DNA of 64,000 nt, taken from an uncultured delta proteobacterium. GTDB lineage: Bacteria > Desulfobacterota > Syntrophia > Syntrophales > UBA8958. Shown in pieces: positions 25,201-32,697 of this stretch. The stretch's first letter is position 1. The number at the start of each line of letters is the position of its first letter. A program made the translations under genes and the position numbers. The notes beneath the pieces are model-generated. The model searched no databases and was not told the origin of the DNA. It saw only the letters and a program-made list of their open reading frames with translations. The stretch is from positions 1-64,000 of the forward strand of contig CAISJV010000088.1 in the NCBI GenBank assembly GCA_903885795.1. Direction: 5' to 3'.

Positions 25201-25514
25201 TGGACCTGGCATATGCACAGGCCAGGCGGGAAAAACGTCTGACCACTCTTGCCGACCTGCGGACGGCCATCATTCAAGGGGCTGCCAAGCGCATCCGTCC
25301 CAAGTTCATGACCGTGGCCACCATGTTTCTCGGGCTCGTCCCCATTATGTGGGCCACGGGAACGGGCGCCGACGTCATGAAACATATTGCCGCACCGATG
25401 GTGGGAGGGATATTCAGCTCTTTTCTCATGGAACTGATGGTTTACCCGGCCATCTATGAGATCTGGAAATGGAACTTTGAGATGAAGAAACTGCCAATCC
25501 CCGTGGGGGAATGA
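22245..25514 (+). CDS. RND heavy-metal efflux pump (CusA/CzcA family)
   Basis: A 1089-residue inner-membrane pump. It shows the heavy-metal RND pattern: first helix ([18 protein letters not shown]), [43 protein letters not shown], the helix-4 proton-relay segment [19 protein letters not shown] with its Asp and Glu, and the C-terminal [17 protein letters not shown]. It exports metal ions using the proton gradient, with the adaptor before it; the outer-membrane CusC/TolC partner is not in the window. The adaptor's YHS and the NosL genes downstream make copper(I) the most likely substrate, though the sequence alone does not settle this. Confidence 0.9.
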   Translation: [1089 protein letters not shown]

Positions 25515-25649
25515 CGGTCGCAGTATGCGGCGAGGAGACCGGATATGAAAACTTTGCATAACCGCGGAAAAATGGTTCGCAAGCAGCGAATCAAATGTTT
25601 TTCGCCGTTCCGTGATTGTATTTAACGTTATGGAATAAATCATAATTGT

Positions 25650-26207
25650 ATGCAAGCCAAGGAGAAGCGAAAAAGATTTTTGAGCTGCGGCGAAGCCATT
25701 TTTCAAAGGTCTCGATGTGCAGGGGCTTTATGGCCGACGATTGTTTTCCTGGCAGTTCTGGCAGCAGGGAGCGGTAATGCGGCAACTCTTCGTATTGGCG
25801 ACACCTTACCCTCGATTACCCTTCCCGGCTTGAACGGCGCAAATGTCAGGATTCCCGAAAGTCTCAAGGGAAAGGTCACGGTGCTTCATTTCTGGCAAAT
25901 CGGCTGCACCTCATGCCGATTGGAAATGCCTGCCATGGAGAACCTTTACAGTAGGTACCGGAGAAAGGGGTTGGAAATATTGGCGGTCAATATTGGTCAG
26001 CGAAAAGAAGTCGTGAAGTCCTTTGCCGCTGATTTAGGAGTTTCCTATCCGATCCTGATCGATACAGACGGGAAAAGCGCCTCTTTATACGGAGTGACGG
26101 ATATACCCAGGACTTATGTGATCGATCGCAACGGTATGGTCAGGTACAGAATTCTTGGCGGCGCCACGCCGGAAATCCTGAAAAGGCTGATCCTCAGTCT
26201 TCTTTAG
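25650..26207 (+). CDS. TlpA/ResA-like thioredoxin, exported
   Basis: A 185-residue protein with an N-terminal membrane or signal segment (ALWPTIVFLAVLAAGSGNAA) and an AhpC/TSA-thioredoxin domain (about 50-180). The active site is GCTSC (Cys86, Cys89) in VLHFWQIGCTSCRLEMPAM, with cis-Pro in TDIPRTYVID. Such proteins reduce disulphides in apocytochromes c or copper-site proteins outside the inner membrane. It opens a run of genes that includes two cytochromes c and two NosL proteins, which points to a role in keeping their cysteines reduced. Confidence 0.87.
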   Translation: MQAKEKRKRFLSCGEAIFQRSRCAGALWPTIVFLAVLAAGSGNAATLRIGDTLPSITLPGLNGANVRIPESLKGKVTVLHFWQIGCTSCRLEMPAMENLYSRYRRKGLEILAVNIGQRKEVVKSFAADLGVSYPILIDTDGKSASLYGVTDIPRTYVIDRNGMVRYRILGGATPEILKRLILSLL

Positions 26208-26247
26208 TATGAGTTGTTATGAATATATCAAAACAAGGAGGTTTAAG

Positions 26248-26562
26248 ATGAAAAAATTGTTCGTTACGTTTATTCTGATTCTGTTCACGATACCAGCGGT
26301 TAGCCTTGCCGACGGCGGGAGCGACTACAAGGCCAAATGCGCAGCCTGTCATGGGGCGAAAGCCAATTTACTTCCGAAAACGGCCAGATTATTGAAGGTT
26401 GACCCCAAGAAACTCGCCCTGAAGGCCAGTCAGATGAACAGAGAGGAGATGATTGCAATCACCGAAAAAGGCAAGGGCAAGATGCCCGGCTTTGAAAAAG
26501 AGATGACGAAAGACCAGATCACCTCGACCGTCGATTATATTATGGCTTTAAGAAAAAAGTAG
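26248..26562 (+). CDS. small class I cytochrome c
   Basis: A 104-residue exported protein: signal peptide (MKKLFVTFILILFTIPAVSLA), one haem-binding motif CAACH, and a distal Met in KGKMPGF that could be the sixth ligand. The last part (DQITSTVDYIMALRKK) is the usual C-terminal helix. It carries single electrons in the periplasm. AAGGAGG at about 26235-26241 fixes the ATG at 26248. The gene after it is a paralogue, so the pair arose by duplication. Confidence 0.9.
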   Translation: MKKLFVTFILILFTIPAVSLADGGSDYKAKCAACHGAKANLLPKTARLLKVDPKKLALKASQMNREEMIAITEKGKGKMPGFEKEMTKDQITSTVDYIMALRKK

Positions 26563-26619
26563 GGTGGAGATGAGGAACGTTTCCTTGTCCCACTTAACAT
26601 TTAAAAAAGGAGGCTTACG

Positions 26620-26943
26620 ATGAAAAAAATTTGGATTCCCCTAATTCTTGTCACATTCTTCATGCCGGTAATTGCATTTGCCGATGGCCGGGCCGACTAC
26701 CGCGCCAATTGTGCATCTTGCCACTCAGCTTACCCCAATGGCTATCCTGATTTTGAAAAGGCCAAGGCAATGAAGGTGAGTCAAAAGAAACTTGCCCTGA
26801 GCGCGAGCGAGATGAGCCGTGATGAGATGATTGCCATCACCGAAAAAGGCAAAGGTGCGATGCCGGGGTATAAGGATAAGCTGGCAAAGGATCAGATCAC
26901 GGGCATTGTGGATTATATTATCAGCGCTGTTAAAAAGAAGTAG
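26620..26943 (+). CDS. small class I cytochrome c, paralogue
   Basis: A 107-residue exported protein with signal peptide (IPLILVTFFMPVIAFA), haem motif CASCH, and distal Met in KGAMPGY. It shares the KKLALSASEMSRDEMIAITEKGKG block with the previous cytochrome, but the residues after the haem site differ (HSAYPNGYPDFEKAK). AAGGAGG at about 26608-26614 is its ribosome site. The two probably serve different partners or potentials. Confidence 0.9.
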   Translation: MKKIWIPLILVTFFMPVIAFADGRADYRANCASCHSAYPNGYPDFEKAKAMKVSQKKLALSASEMSRDEMIAITEKGKGAMPGYKDKLAKDQITGIVDYIISAVKKK

Positions 26944-27040
26944 GGTTTTGTGTGCCGATATTATGGTGGAGGTCCATGCCATTAGATGATGTGAATGCTG
27001 CAAAGGATATTATGAAGTAAGAATTTGGAGAAGGGAAGTT

Positions 27041-27562
27041 ATGAAAAAATCGATATCGTGTTGTGTTTTAATTGCAATATGCCTGTTCATGGGGAACGTT
27101 CTTTGGGCCATGGACAATGATGTGAAGGATATACCGGCTTGCAAGTATTGCGGGATGAACAGAGAGATGTTTGCCCACAGCCGGATGCTGACTGCATACG
27201 ACACCGGGTCGAAGGAAGGAACGTGCAGCCTCCACTGTGCCGCTATCGATATGGCCTTGAGTCTGGACAAGACCCCGACTTCGATCCAGGTCGGGGATTA
27301 CGTGACAAAAAAATTAATCGACGCGGAAAAGGCCACCTGGGTTATCGGCGGAAACAAGCCCGGAGTCATGACGAAAAATGCCAAGTGGGCCTTTGCCGAC
27401 AAGAGCGATGCGGAGAAATTCCAGCAGGCAAACGGCGGCCGCCTGGCCACATTCGACGAGGCCCTCCAGGCCTCCTATCAGGATCTCGGCAATGACATCA
27501 AGATGATCCGGGAGAAGCGGAAAATGAGGAATATGAAGATGAATATGGAGCATAAGCATTGA
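27041..27562 (+). CDS. NosL-like copper-binding protein 1
   Basis: A 173-residue exported protein: signal peptide (SCCVLIAICLFMGNVLWA), the NosL metal-site region (DIPACKYCGMNREMFAHSRM), and the rest of the fold (GSKEGTCSLHCAAIDMAL, WVIGGNKPGVMTKNAKWAFAD, GGRLATFDEAL). NosL is an outer-membrane lipoprotein that gives copper(I) to nitrous-oxide reductase; here the signal is not a clear lipobox and no nosZ is nearby. The tail is Met/Lys/His-rich (RKMRNMKMNMEHKH) and could bind copper. The extra CSLHC pair is unusual compared with classical NosL. Confidence 0.82.
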   Translation: MKKSISCCVLIAICLFMGNVLWAMDNDVKDIPACKYCGMNREMFAHSRMLTAYDTGSKEGTCSLHCAAIDMALSLDKTPTSIQVGDYVTKKLIDAEKATWVIGGNKPGVMTKNAKWAFADKSDAEKFQQANGGRLATFDEALQASYQDLGNDIKMIREKRKMRNMKMNMEHKH

Positions 27563-27564
27563 CC

Positions 27565-28077
27565 ATGGCAACAGGACCGCGATTGACGATATTCATGAAT
27601 GTTCAGGTTATTTGCCTCCTGAGCGTGTTTTTGCTGTCATCCTTTGCTGGAGCAGTTGAAGCAGTGGAAGAGGGGGCGCCGAAACCGGCGGCCCGGGACA
27701 AATGTCCCGTTTGCGGTATGTTCGTGGCGAAGTATCCCGACTGGACGATGCTCGTCCGGTTCAAGGATGGTTCCCATGTCTTCTTCGACGGAACAAAAGA
27801 CATGTTCAAGTACCTGTTTGATATGAAACGGTATGATCCGTCTAGGAAAGTGGAGGATGTCCAAGCCGTCCTGGTGAAGGACTACTACCGCCTTTCCTTC
27901 ATGGACGCCCGGAAGGCCTGGTACATTATCGGCAGCGATGTTTACGGACCCATGGGTAGAGAACTCATCCCCTTGGAAAAGGAGTCCGATGCCAAAGAGT
28001 TCATGAACGATCATAAGGGGAAGAAGATTCTCAAATATGCCGACATCACCAGGGAGGTCATCAAAACCCTTGATTAG
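27565..28077 (+). CDS. NosL-like copper-binding protein 2
   Basis: About 170 residues, with signal segment (VICLLSVFLLSSFAGAVEA), the NosL motif DKCPVCGMFVAKYPDWTMLV, a HVFFDGTKDMFKYL segment and MDARKAWYIIGSDVYGPMGRELIP. The CxxCGM pattern with a following Met is the metal-binding site. ATG 27565 is two bases after the stop of the first NosL gene. The two NosL proteins differ clearly in sequence, so they are not a recent copy; one may receive and one donate metal. Confidence 0.8.
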   Translation: MATGPRLTIFMNVQVICLLSVFLLSSFAGAVEAVEEGAPKPAARDKCPVCGMFVAKYPDWTMLVRFKDGSHVFFDGTKDMFKYLFDMKRYDPSRKVEDVQAVLVKDYYRLSFMDARKAWYIIGSDVYGPMGRELIPLEKESDAKEFMNDHKGKKILKYADITREVIKTLD

Positions 28078-28093
28078 CCACCGTTCCCGTAAA

Positions 28094-28426
28094 ATGACCG
28101 GTAAGGCTCGGTTGACCGTGAGGAAATCGAGCCTTTGTCTGGTCATCTTCGGCACTGCCTTACTGATGCTCGGCGCGATGTTCTTTCATGCCACATATCA
28201 ACGACAGGCCGATACCCCGCTGATTGGCCGTGTCGCCGGAGTGGTCAAGACCCTGGCATTGACTGATCTGTGCCTCTTCACGGAGGCGCGCTATACCCGC
28301 CATCCGTCTCAGGCCGACCTGTTCTCGGCTTTTCAGGATCACCCCATGGCACTGGAACATTTTCCCGCGGGTTCCATTGTTGGTCCTCCTGCAACATTAC
28401 GGAAGTTACATGACAAGCTGGATTGA
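28094..28426 (+). CDS. small membrane protein of NosL-ABC cluster
   Basis: About 110 residues: a basic N-terminus, one membrane helix (LCLVIFGTALLMLGAMFFHA), then a short outside domain (TLALTDLCLFTEARYTRHPSQADLFSAFQDHPMALEHFPAGSI). I do not recognise a family with a known role. The frame is open back to 28037, inside the preceding gene, but the ATG at 28094 gives a better membrane-protein start. It overlaps the permease gene by 17 bases and is surely part of the same operon. Confidence 0.65.
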   Translation: MTGKARLTVRKSSLCLVIFGTALLMLGAMFFHATYQRQADTPLIGRVAGVVKTLALTDLCLFTEARYTRHPSQADLFSAFQDHPMALEHFPAGSIVGPPATLRKLHDKLD

Positions 28427-29546
28427 AAAACAGCGCAGCATCCTCGATTATACCCTTTCCTCGCTCATAAGGAGGAAAGGAAAGAACATCAGCCTCTTTA
28501 TAGTCTATACTCTGGTCGTCTTCATCCTGGCCTCAGCCATGTTTTTCACGGAGGCCATGAAGCGGGAGGCATCCCTCATCCTGAAGGGCGCACCGGAAAT
28601 GGTTGTTCAGAGGCTCCTGATGGGCAGATACGACCCCATCCCCTTGGATTATCTACAAAAGATAAGAGGTATTCGGGGTGTTATCTCCGCTGATGCCAGG
28701 CTTTGGGGATACTACTACGACCCCGCAGTGGGGGCAAACTATACCGTCATGGCGCCCCGCAATCAGTCCATTGCCCAGGGAAAGATCATCATCGGCAAAG
28801 GTATTGCGAGGGTCAGGATGATCAACAAGGGGGACATCCTCTCTTTTCATGCTTATGACGGCCAGGTGCGAAGTTTCACTATTGACGGTGAACTACCGGC
28901 TGCATCGGAACTCGTATCGGCCGACCTAATCCTGATCACGGAGGCCGGCTTCCGGGACCTCTTCGGATTTCCTGCCTCCCATGCGACTGATATCGTTGTA
29001 TCGGTCAGAAATCCGCAAGAACTCCTCACGATTGCCAGGAAAATATCGGAACAACTCCCGGATACGCGGCCGATCATTAGGGACGAAATTGTCCGCACCT
29101 ACGATTCGGTTTTCGACTGGCGAGGCGGCATGGTGATCGTTCTGATCATGATGGCGCTGCTCGCTTTTGTCATCTTTGCCTGGGAGAAGGCATCGGGGCT
29201 TTCTGCAGAGGAGAAGCGGGAAATAGGCATCCTGAAAGCAATCGGCTGGGAGACGTCCGACGTCATTGCCGTCAAGACGTATGAAGGATCGGTCGTATCC
29301 TTCTTTTCCTTCGCATTCGGGATTCTGCTCGCCTACGGGCATGTTTTTTTCTCGTCCGCCTTTCTCTTTGCACCTGCCTTGAAGGGCTGGTCTGTCCTCT
29401 ATCCGGATTTCCGCATTACGCCTTTTATCGATCCCCACCAGGTGGGGATCCTCTTTTTTCTCACTGTCGTACCTTACACCGTCGCGACCATCGTCCCCTC
29501 CTGGAGGGCGGCGATCGTCGATCCCGACTCGGTCATGAGGTCCTGA
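28410..29546 (+). CDS. ABC transporter permease, FtsX/MacB-type
   Basis: A 378-residue permease with the MacB/LolC layout: one membrane helix near the N-terminus (LFIVYTLVVFILASAMFF), a large periplasmic domain (about 45-230) and three helices at the C-terminus (VIVLIMMALLAFVIFAWEK, FFSFAFGILLAYGHVFFSS, ILFFLTVVPYTVATIVPS). The EKREIGILKAIGWETSDVI motif is the coupling helix that contacts the ATPase. Type VII ABC systems of this kind transmit force to periplasmic partners and need not move small solutes. ATG 28410 is preceded by a weak GGAAG. Confidence 0.87.
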   Translation: MTSWIEKQRSILDYTLSSLIRRKGKNISLFIVYTLVVFILASAMFFTEAMKREASLILKGAPEMVVQRLLMGRYDPIPLDYLQKIRGIRGVISADARLWGYYYDPAVGANYTVMAPRNQSIAQGKIIIGKGIARVRMINKGDILSFHAYDGQVRSFTIDGELPAASELVSADLILITEAGFRDLFGFPASHATDIVVSVRNPQELLTIARKISEQLPDTRPIIRDEIVRTYDSVFDWRGGMVIVLIMMALLAFVIFAWEKASGLSAEEKREIGILKAIGWETSDVIAVKTYEGSVVSFFSFAFGILLAYGHVFFSSAFLFAPALKGWSVLYPDFRITPFIDPHQVGILFFLTVVPYTVATIVPSWRAAIVDPDSVMRS

Positions 29547-29548
29547 TC

Positions 29549-30277
29549 ATGATACGTTTACTGAACGTAAGAAAGGGATTCAATCTCGGCCGGACGAACG
29601 AATTTATTGCCGTGGGCGGCGTGGACCTTTCACTGGAAGGAAACAGGATTACCGTCCTGAAAGGTCCGAGCGGTTCTGGAAAGACAACGCTCCTCAGCCT
29701 CATCGGCTGCATGTCGCGGCCGACGTCGGGACGTATCTCCCTGCTGCGGAATCTGTTGGGAAACAACGGGTTTCTCAAAGATGGCGATACGCCGGAAGTC
29801 GAGGTAACGAGCCTGCCCGAACGGTTCCTTACGGAGATACGGCGTCAAACATTCGGGTTTATCTTTCAACAATTAAACCTAATCAAGGGCGTCACCGTTC
29901 TCGAAAACATCCTACTGCCGGCTTACCCCCTGGGGAAGAAGCATGGGGTTGTCAAAAAAAGGGCGGAAGAACTCCTGGATATGTTCGGCCTTGGCGATCG
30001 CGCTGCGGCGCGGGTGGAATGGCTTTCCGGGGGAGAGGCGCAGCGGGTGGCGATTGCCCGGGCCCTGATGAACGATCCCCCGATAATTATTGCCGATGAA
30101 CCGACGGCACATCTGGACAGCAAACTTTCCAGGGAGTTTATGGACATCATTGCCCACCTGAAAGGGCAGGGCAAGACGATCATCATCGCCAGTCACGACC
30201 CCCTTGTTTTCGAGGCGCCCGTCGTCGATCGGGTCATTGCCGTTCGCGACGGCATGATTGATGGAGCAGGGGCGTGA
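29549..30277 (+). CDS. ABC transporter ATPase, LolD/MacB-type
   Basis: A 242-residue ATPase with Walker A GPSGSGKTT (about 40-48), Q-loop IFQQLNLI, signature LSGGEAQRVAIARAL, Walker B IIIADEPT and H-loop ASHD. An insertion between Walker A and the Q-loop (LLGNNGFLKDGDTPEVEVTSLPERFL) is longer than in LolD. It powers the permease two bases upstream and overlaps the next gene by four bases (GTGA). Confidence 0.9.
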   Translation: MIRLLNVRKGFNLGRTNEFIAVGGVDLSLEGNRITVLKGPSGSGKTTLLSLIGCMSRPTSGRISLLRNLLGNNGFLKDGDTPEVEVTSLPERFLTEIRRQTFGFIFQQLNLIKGVTVLENILLPAYPLGKKHGVVKKRAEELLDMFGLGDRAAARVEWLSGGEAQRVAIARALMNDPPIIIADEPTAHLDSKLSREFMDIIAHLKGQGKTIIIASHDPLVFEAPVVDRVIAVRDGMIDGAGA

Positions 30278-31275
30278 TCCTCCATCCGGCCATTGTCGCC
30301 CTCGTCCTCGTCTCGTTTCTCATTGGTGGCATGATGATCTACAGCGCTTTTTTCGGCGTCCGGATCATTGGCCGATGGGACATAAAAAGTGGCAGTGAGG
30401 AGCAGCTCGCCCTGGAGAGAAAGACCTACCTGATTTCGACGATCCTTTCCTACGTCTTCGTCTTCCAGATCGGATCTCTTTTTCTTTACGTCTACACGGC
30501 AGACAGCCTGCACAATCTCTTTGTCGGGGCCATGTGCGCCGCCGGCTCTTTGTATGTTGATCCCTATGGTTATCCAACCTTTATCCTGAAGATACTCAAT
30601 TGCATCCTGGCCGGATTGTGGTTGATCGTGAACTACGTGGACAACCGGGCCTATGACTACCCCCTCATCAGAAAGAAGTATGTCATGCTCCTTATCCTGA
30701 CGCCGTTTTTCATCACTGAAGGGATTTCACAATGGCTTTACTTCGCCCAGATGAGAGCGGATGTGATCACGTCCTGCTGCGGAAGTCTGTTTAGTTCCGA
30801 GCGAAGCGGCGTCGGCTCGGAGATCGCGGGCCTGCCAGTGAAAGCGGCCATGGCTGGTTTTTATTTGAGCCTGGTGTTGACCTTCGCGACGGGTCTTGTT
30901 TTTCTTATCAAGGAGAAGTGGGGACGTCTTTTCTCATTTGCCAGCGGCCTTCTTTTTCTTATGTCCTGTGTTGCCCTTGTCTCGTTCATTTCTTTATATT
31001 TCTATGAACTCCCGACCCACCACTGCCCCTTTTGCGTGCTCCAGAGGGAATACGGTTATATCGGCTATCTGCTCTACGCCGCCCTCCTCACGGGCGCCGT
31101 ATCGGGGCTCGGCGTTGGTGTTCTGGTGACTATCAGGGGAGGGGCGAGTTTGTCCGGCACCTTGCCCCTTGTCCAGAGGAGGCTTGCCATGATCTGCTTT
31201 CTTGCCTATGCTATGTTCGCAGGGATATCGATTTACCGAATGGTCAGCACTGATTTCACGCTGGGGCTATTCTGA
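30274..31275 (+). CDS. polytopic membrane protein with CPFC motif (DsbB/VKOR-like in places)
   Basis: A 333-residue protein with about eight membrane helices. It carries HHCPFCVLQREY near residue 250, a motif shared with DsbB and vitamin-K-epoxide-reductase-type quinone-linked thiol oxidoreductases, and a second Cys pair in VITSCCGSLF. I do not recognise the family as a whole. Start is GTG 30274, coupled to the ATPase. As the last membrane gene of the NosL-ABC operon it could exchange electrons between the quinone pool and the thiols or copper of the NosL and thioredoxin partners. That role is inferred from the CPFC motif and position. Confidence 0.7.
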   Translation: MILHPAIVALVLVSFLIGGMMIYSAFFGVRIIGRWDIKSGSEEQLALERKTYLISTILSYVFVFQIGSLFLYVYTADSLHNLFVGAMCAAGSLYVDPYGYPTFILKILNCILAGLWLIVNYVDNRAYDYPLIRKKYVMLLILTPFFITEGISQWLYFAQMRADVITSCCGSLFSSERSGVGSEIAGLPVKAAMAGFYLSLVLTFATGLVFLIKEKWGRLFSFASGLLFLMSCVALVSFISLYFYELPTHHCPFCVLQREYGYIGYLLYAALLTGAVSGLGVGVLVTIRGGASLSGTLPLVQRRLAMICFLAYAMFAGISIYRMVSTDFTLGLF

Positions 31276-31399
31276 TCAACGATGTTTCTCTCCTTGACAG
31301 CAGACGGAAAGTCGGATGAAAACTGTTCTGTTCAGAAAGCCGCGAAAAAGGGTTAACCCATGTAATGAGCCCGTCCACTTGTCTTGAAAGGAGTCTGTG

Positions 31400-31759
31400 A
31401 TGAAAATACGTGTTTATTTATTGTCCTTGATTTTTCTTTTCGTCTCATTATCTGTTGGTCATGCTCAGGAGTTTGGCAAGATCCGCGCCCTGCAGCAGAG
31501 GGCAGCACACGTCATCAAACAAAAGAATGATTTCATTGCGAAAGTATTGACTTCATATGCGATCCCTTATGAGCGCAATGCTCAGGATGTCGTTGTGCGC
31601 ATCAATATGAACGGCCAATGGCAGGATGTTACATCTATCGAAATTGTGCCTGTCCTTGTAGAAATGTCGGAGAAGCATCAAAAAGTGGCAGCTCATGAAA
31701 TATTCTTTTTCACTGCTAACGGGATACTGGATTTGTTTTCGGATCTGGCGATAAAGTGA
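31400..31759 (+). CDS. small exported protein of unknown function
   Basis: A 119-residue protein with a clear signal peptide (VYLLSLIFLFVSLSVGHA) and a mature part rich in Lys, Gln and Val (IRALQQRAAHVIKQKNDFIAKVL...VVRINMNGQWQDVTSIEIVPVLVE). No family is recognised. AAAGGAG at 31387-31393 favours ATG 31400 over the GTG at 31397. It lies about 120 bases after the operon and has a TTGACA at 31294-31299 that may start its own transcript. It converges with purQ. Confidence 0.7.
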   Translation: MKIRVYLLSLIFLFVSLSVGHAQEFGKIRALQQRAAHVIKQKNDFIAKVLTSYAIPYERNAQDVVVRINMNGQWQDVTSIEIVPVLVEMSEKHQKVAAHEIFFFTANGILDLFSDLAIK

Positions 31760-31784
31760 TTCCCCCCCATCTGTCCAAATGGCT

Positions 31785-32627
31785 TTAGATGACCTGCCGG
31801 CGGATGAAATCAATGGCGTTTTGAAAAATGATGAGGCCCATGCCCGTTTCCGGTAGATCCTCCCGGGTCCAGCGGGGATGGTTGGTGCGGTGCAGGTAGG
31901 CCTCCGGGTGGGGCATGAGGCCGAAGATCCGGCCCGTGTCATTGCAGATGCCGGCGATGGCGTCGATAGCGCCGTTGGGATTGGCCGGGTAGTCCATCGT
32001 CGGGGATCCGTCTTTATCGCTGCTGTACTGGACGGCGATCCGGCCTTCCTTGTGGAGGCGCGTCAGGATGGATGGATCACGGACAATGAATTTGCCTTCC
32101 CCATGGCGAACGGGAAGATAGAGGCATTTCGTTCCCTCCGTGTAGATACACGGTGATTCAGAGTTGACGGCGAGATGAACCCAACGGTCTTCAAATCGCC
32201 CCGAATCGTTGAAGCTCAGGGTTACGGTCTGGGTCAGGTAATCACCATCGAAACCGGGGAGGAGGCCAAGCTTGACCAGAAGCTGAAAGCCGTTGCATAC
32301 TCCAAGGATGAGCTTGCCATCCCTGATAAATCTGGTCATTTGGTCATAGAGTTTTTCCTCCGTTCCCTCGATGGTGGCGTGGCGGATCCGGTTTGCCCCT
32401 GCCTTGGCTGATCCGAGGTCGTCGCCGTCGAGAAAACCGCCGGGAAGATTGAGGAAATGATAGTCATCCAGACGTTTTTCACCATGCAGGAGTTCGCTTA
32501 TATGGACAATGTCCACCACATCTGATCCGGCGAGGCGGCAGGCATGGGCCATCTCCACCTCACAGTTCGTGCCGTTGCCGGTGATGACGATACTTTTGAC
32601 AATTTTATTTATGTTGGCCTTGGTCAT
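31785..32627 (-). CDS. purQ: phosphoribosylformylglycinamidine synthase, glutaminase subunit PurQ
   Basis: A 280-residue class I glutamine amidotransferase that supplies ammonia for step 4 of purine synthesis. The nucleophile Cys is in LILGVCNGFQLLVKLG and the catalytic His-Glu pair in FGLMPHPEAYLHRTNHP. It is about 50 residues longer than the small bacterial PurQ and looks like the glutaminase domain of the large PurL type. It is the gene after purL on the minus strand, with a 70-base gap. Confidence 0.92.
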   Translation of the reverse strand: MTKANINKIVKSIVITGNGTNCEVEMAHACRLAGSDVVDIVHISELLHGEKRLDDYHFLNLPGGFLDGDDLGSAKAGANRIRHATIEGTEEKLYDQMTRFIRDGKLILGVCNGFQLLVKLGLLPGFDGDYLTQTVTLSFNDSGRFEDRWVHLAVNSESPCIYTEGTKCLYLPVRHGEGKFIVRDPSILTRLHKEGRIAVQYSSDKDGSPTMDYPANPNGAIDAIAGICNDTGRIFGLMPHPEAYLHRTNHPRWTREDLPETGMGLIIFQNAIDFIRRQVI

Positions 32628-32697
32628 GACGAGCCTTCCTAAAGGGGGCAGATTTAAAATATCTCCCCTTGTCGTGTTGTTTCTATTACCTTCGATA

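Noticed and set aside
27041-28077. Nitrous-oxide reductase operon
   Set aside because: Only NosL-like genes are present; there is no nosZ, nosR or nosD in the window.
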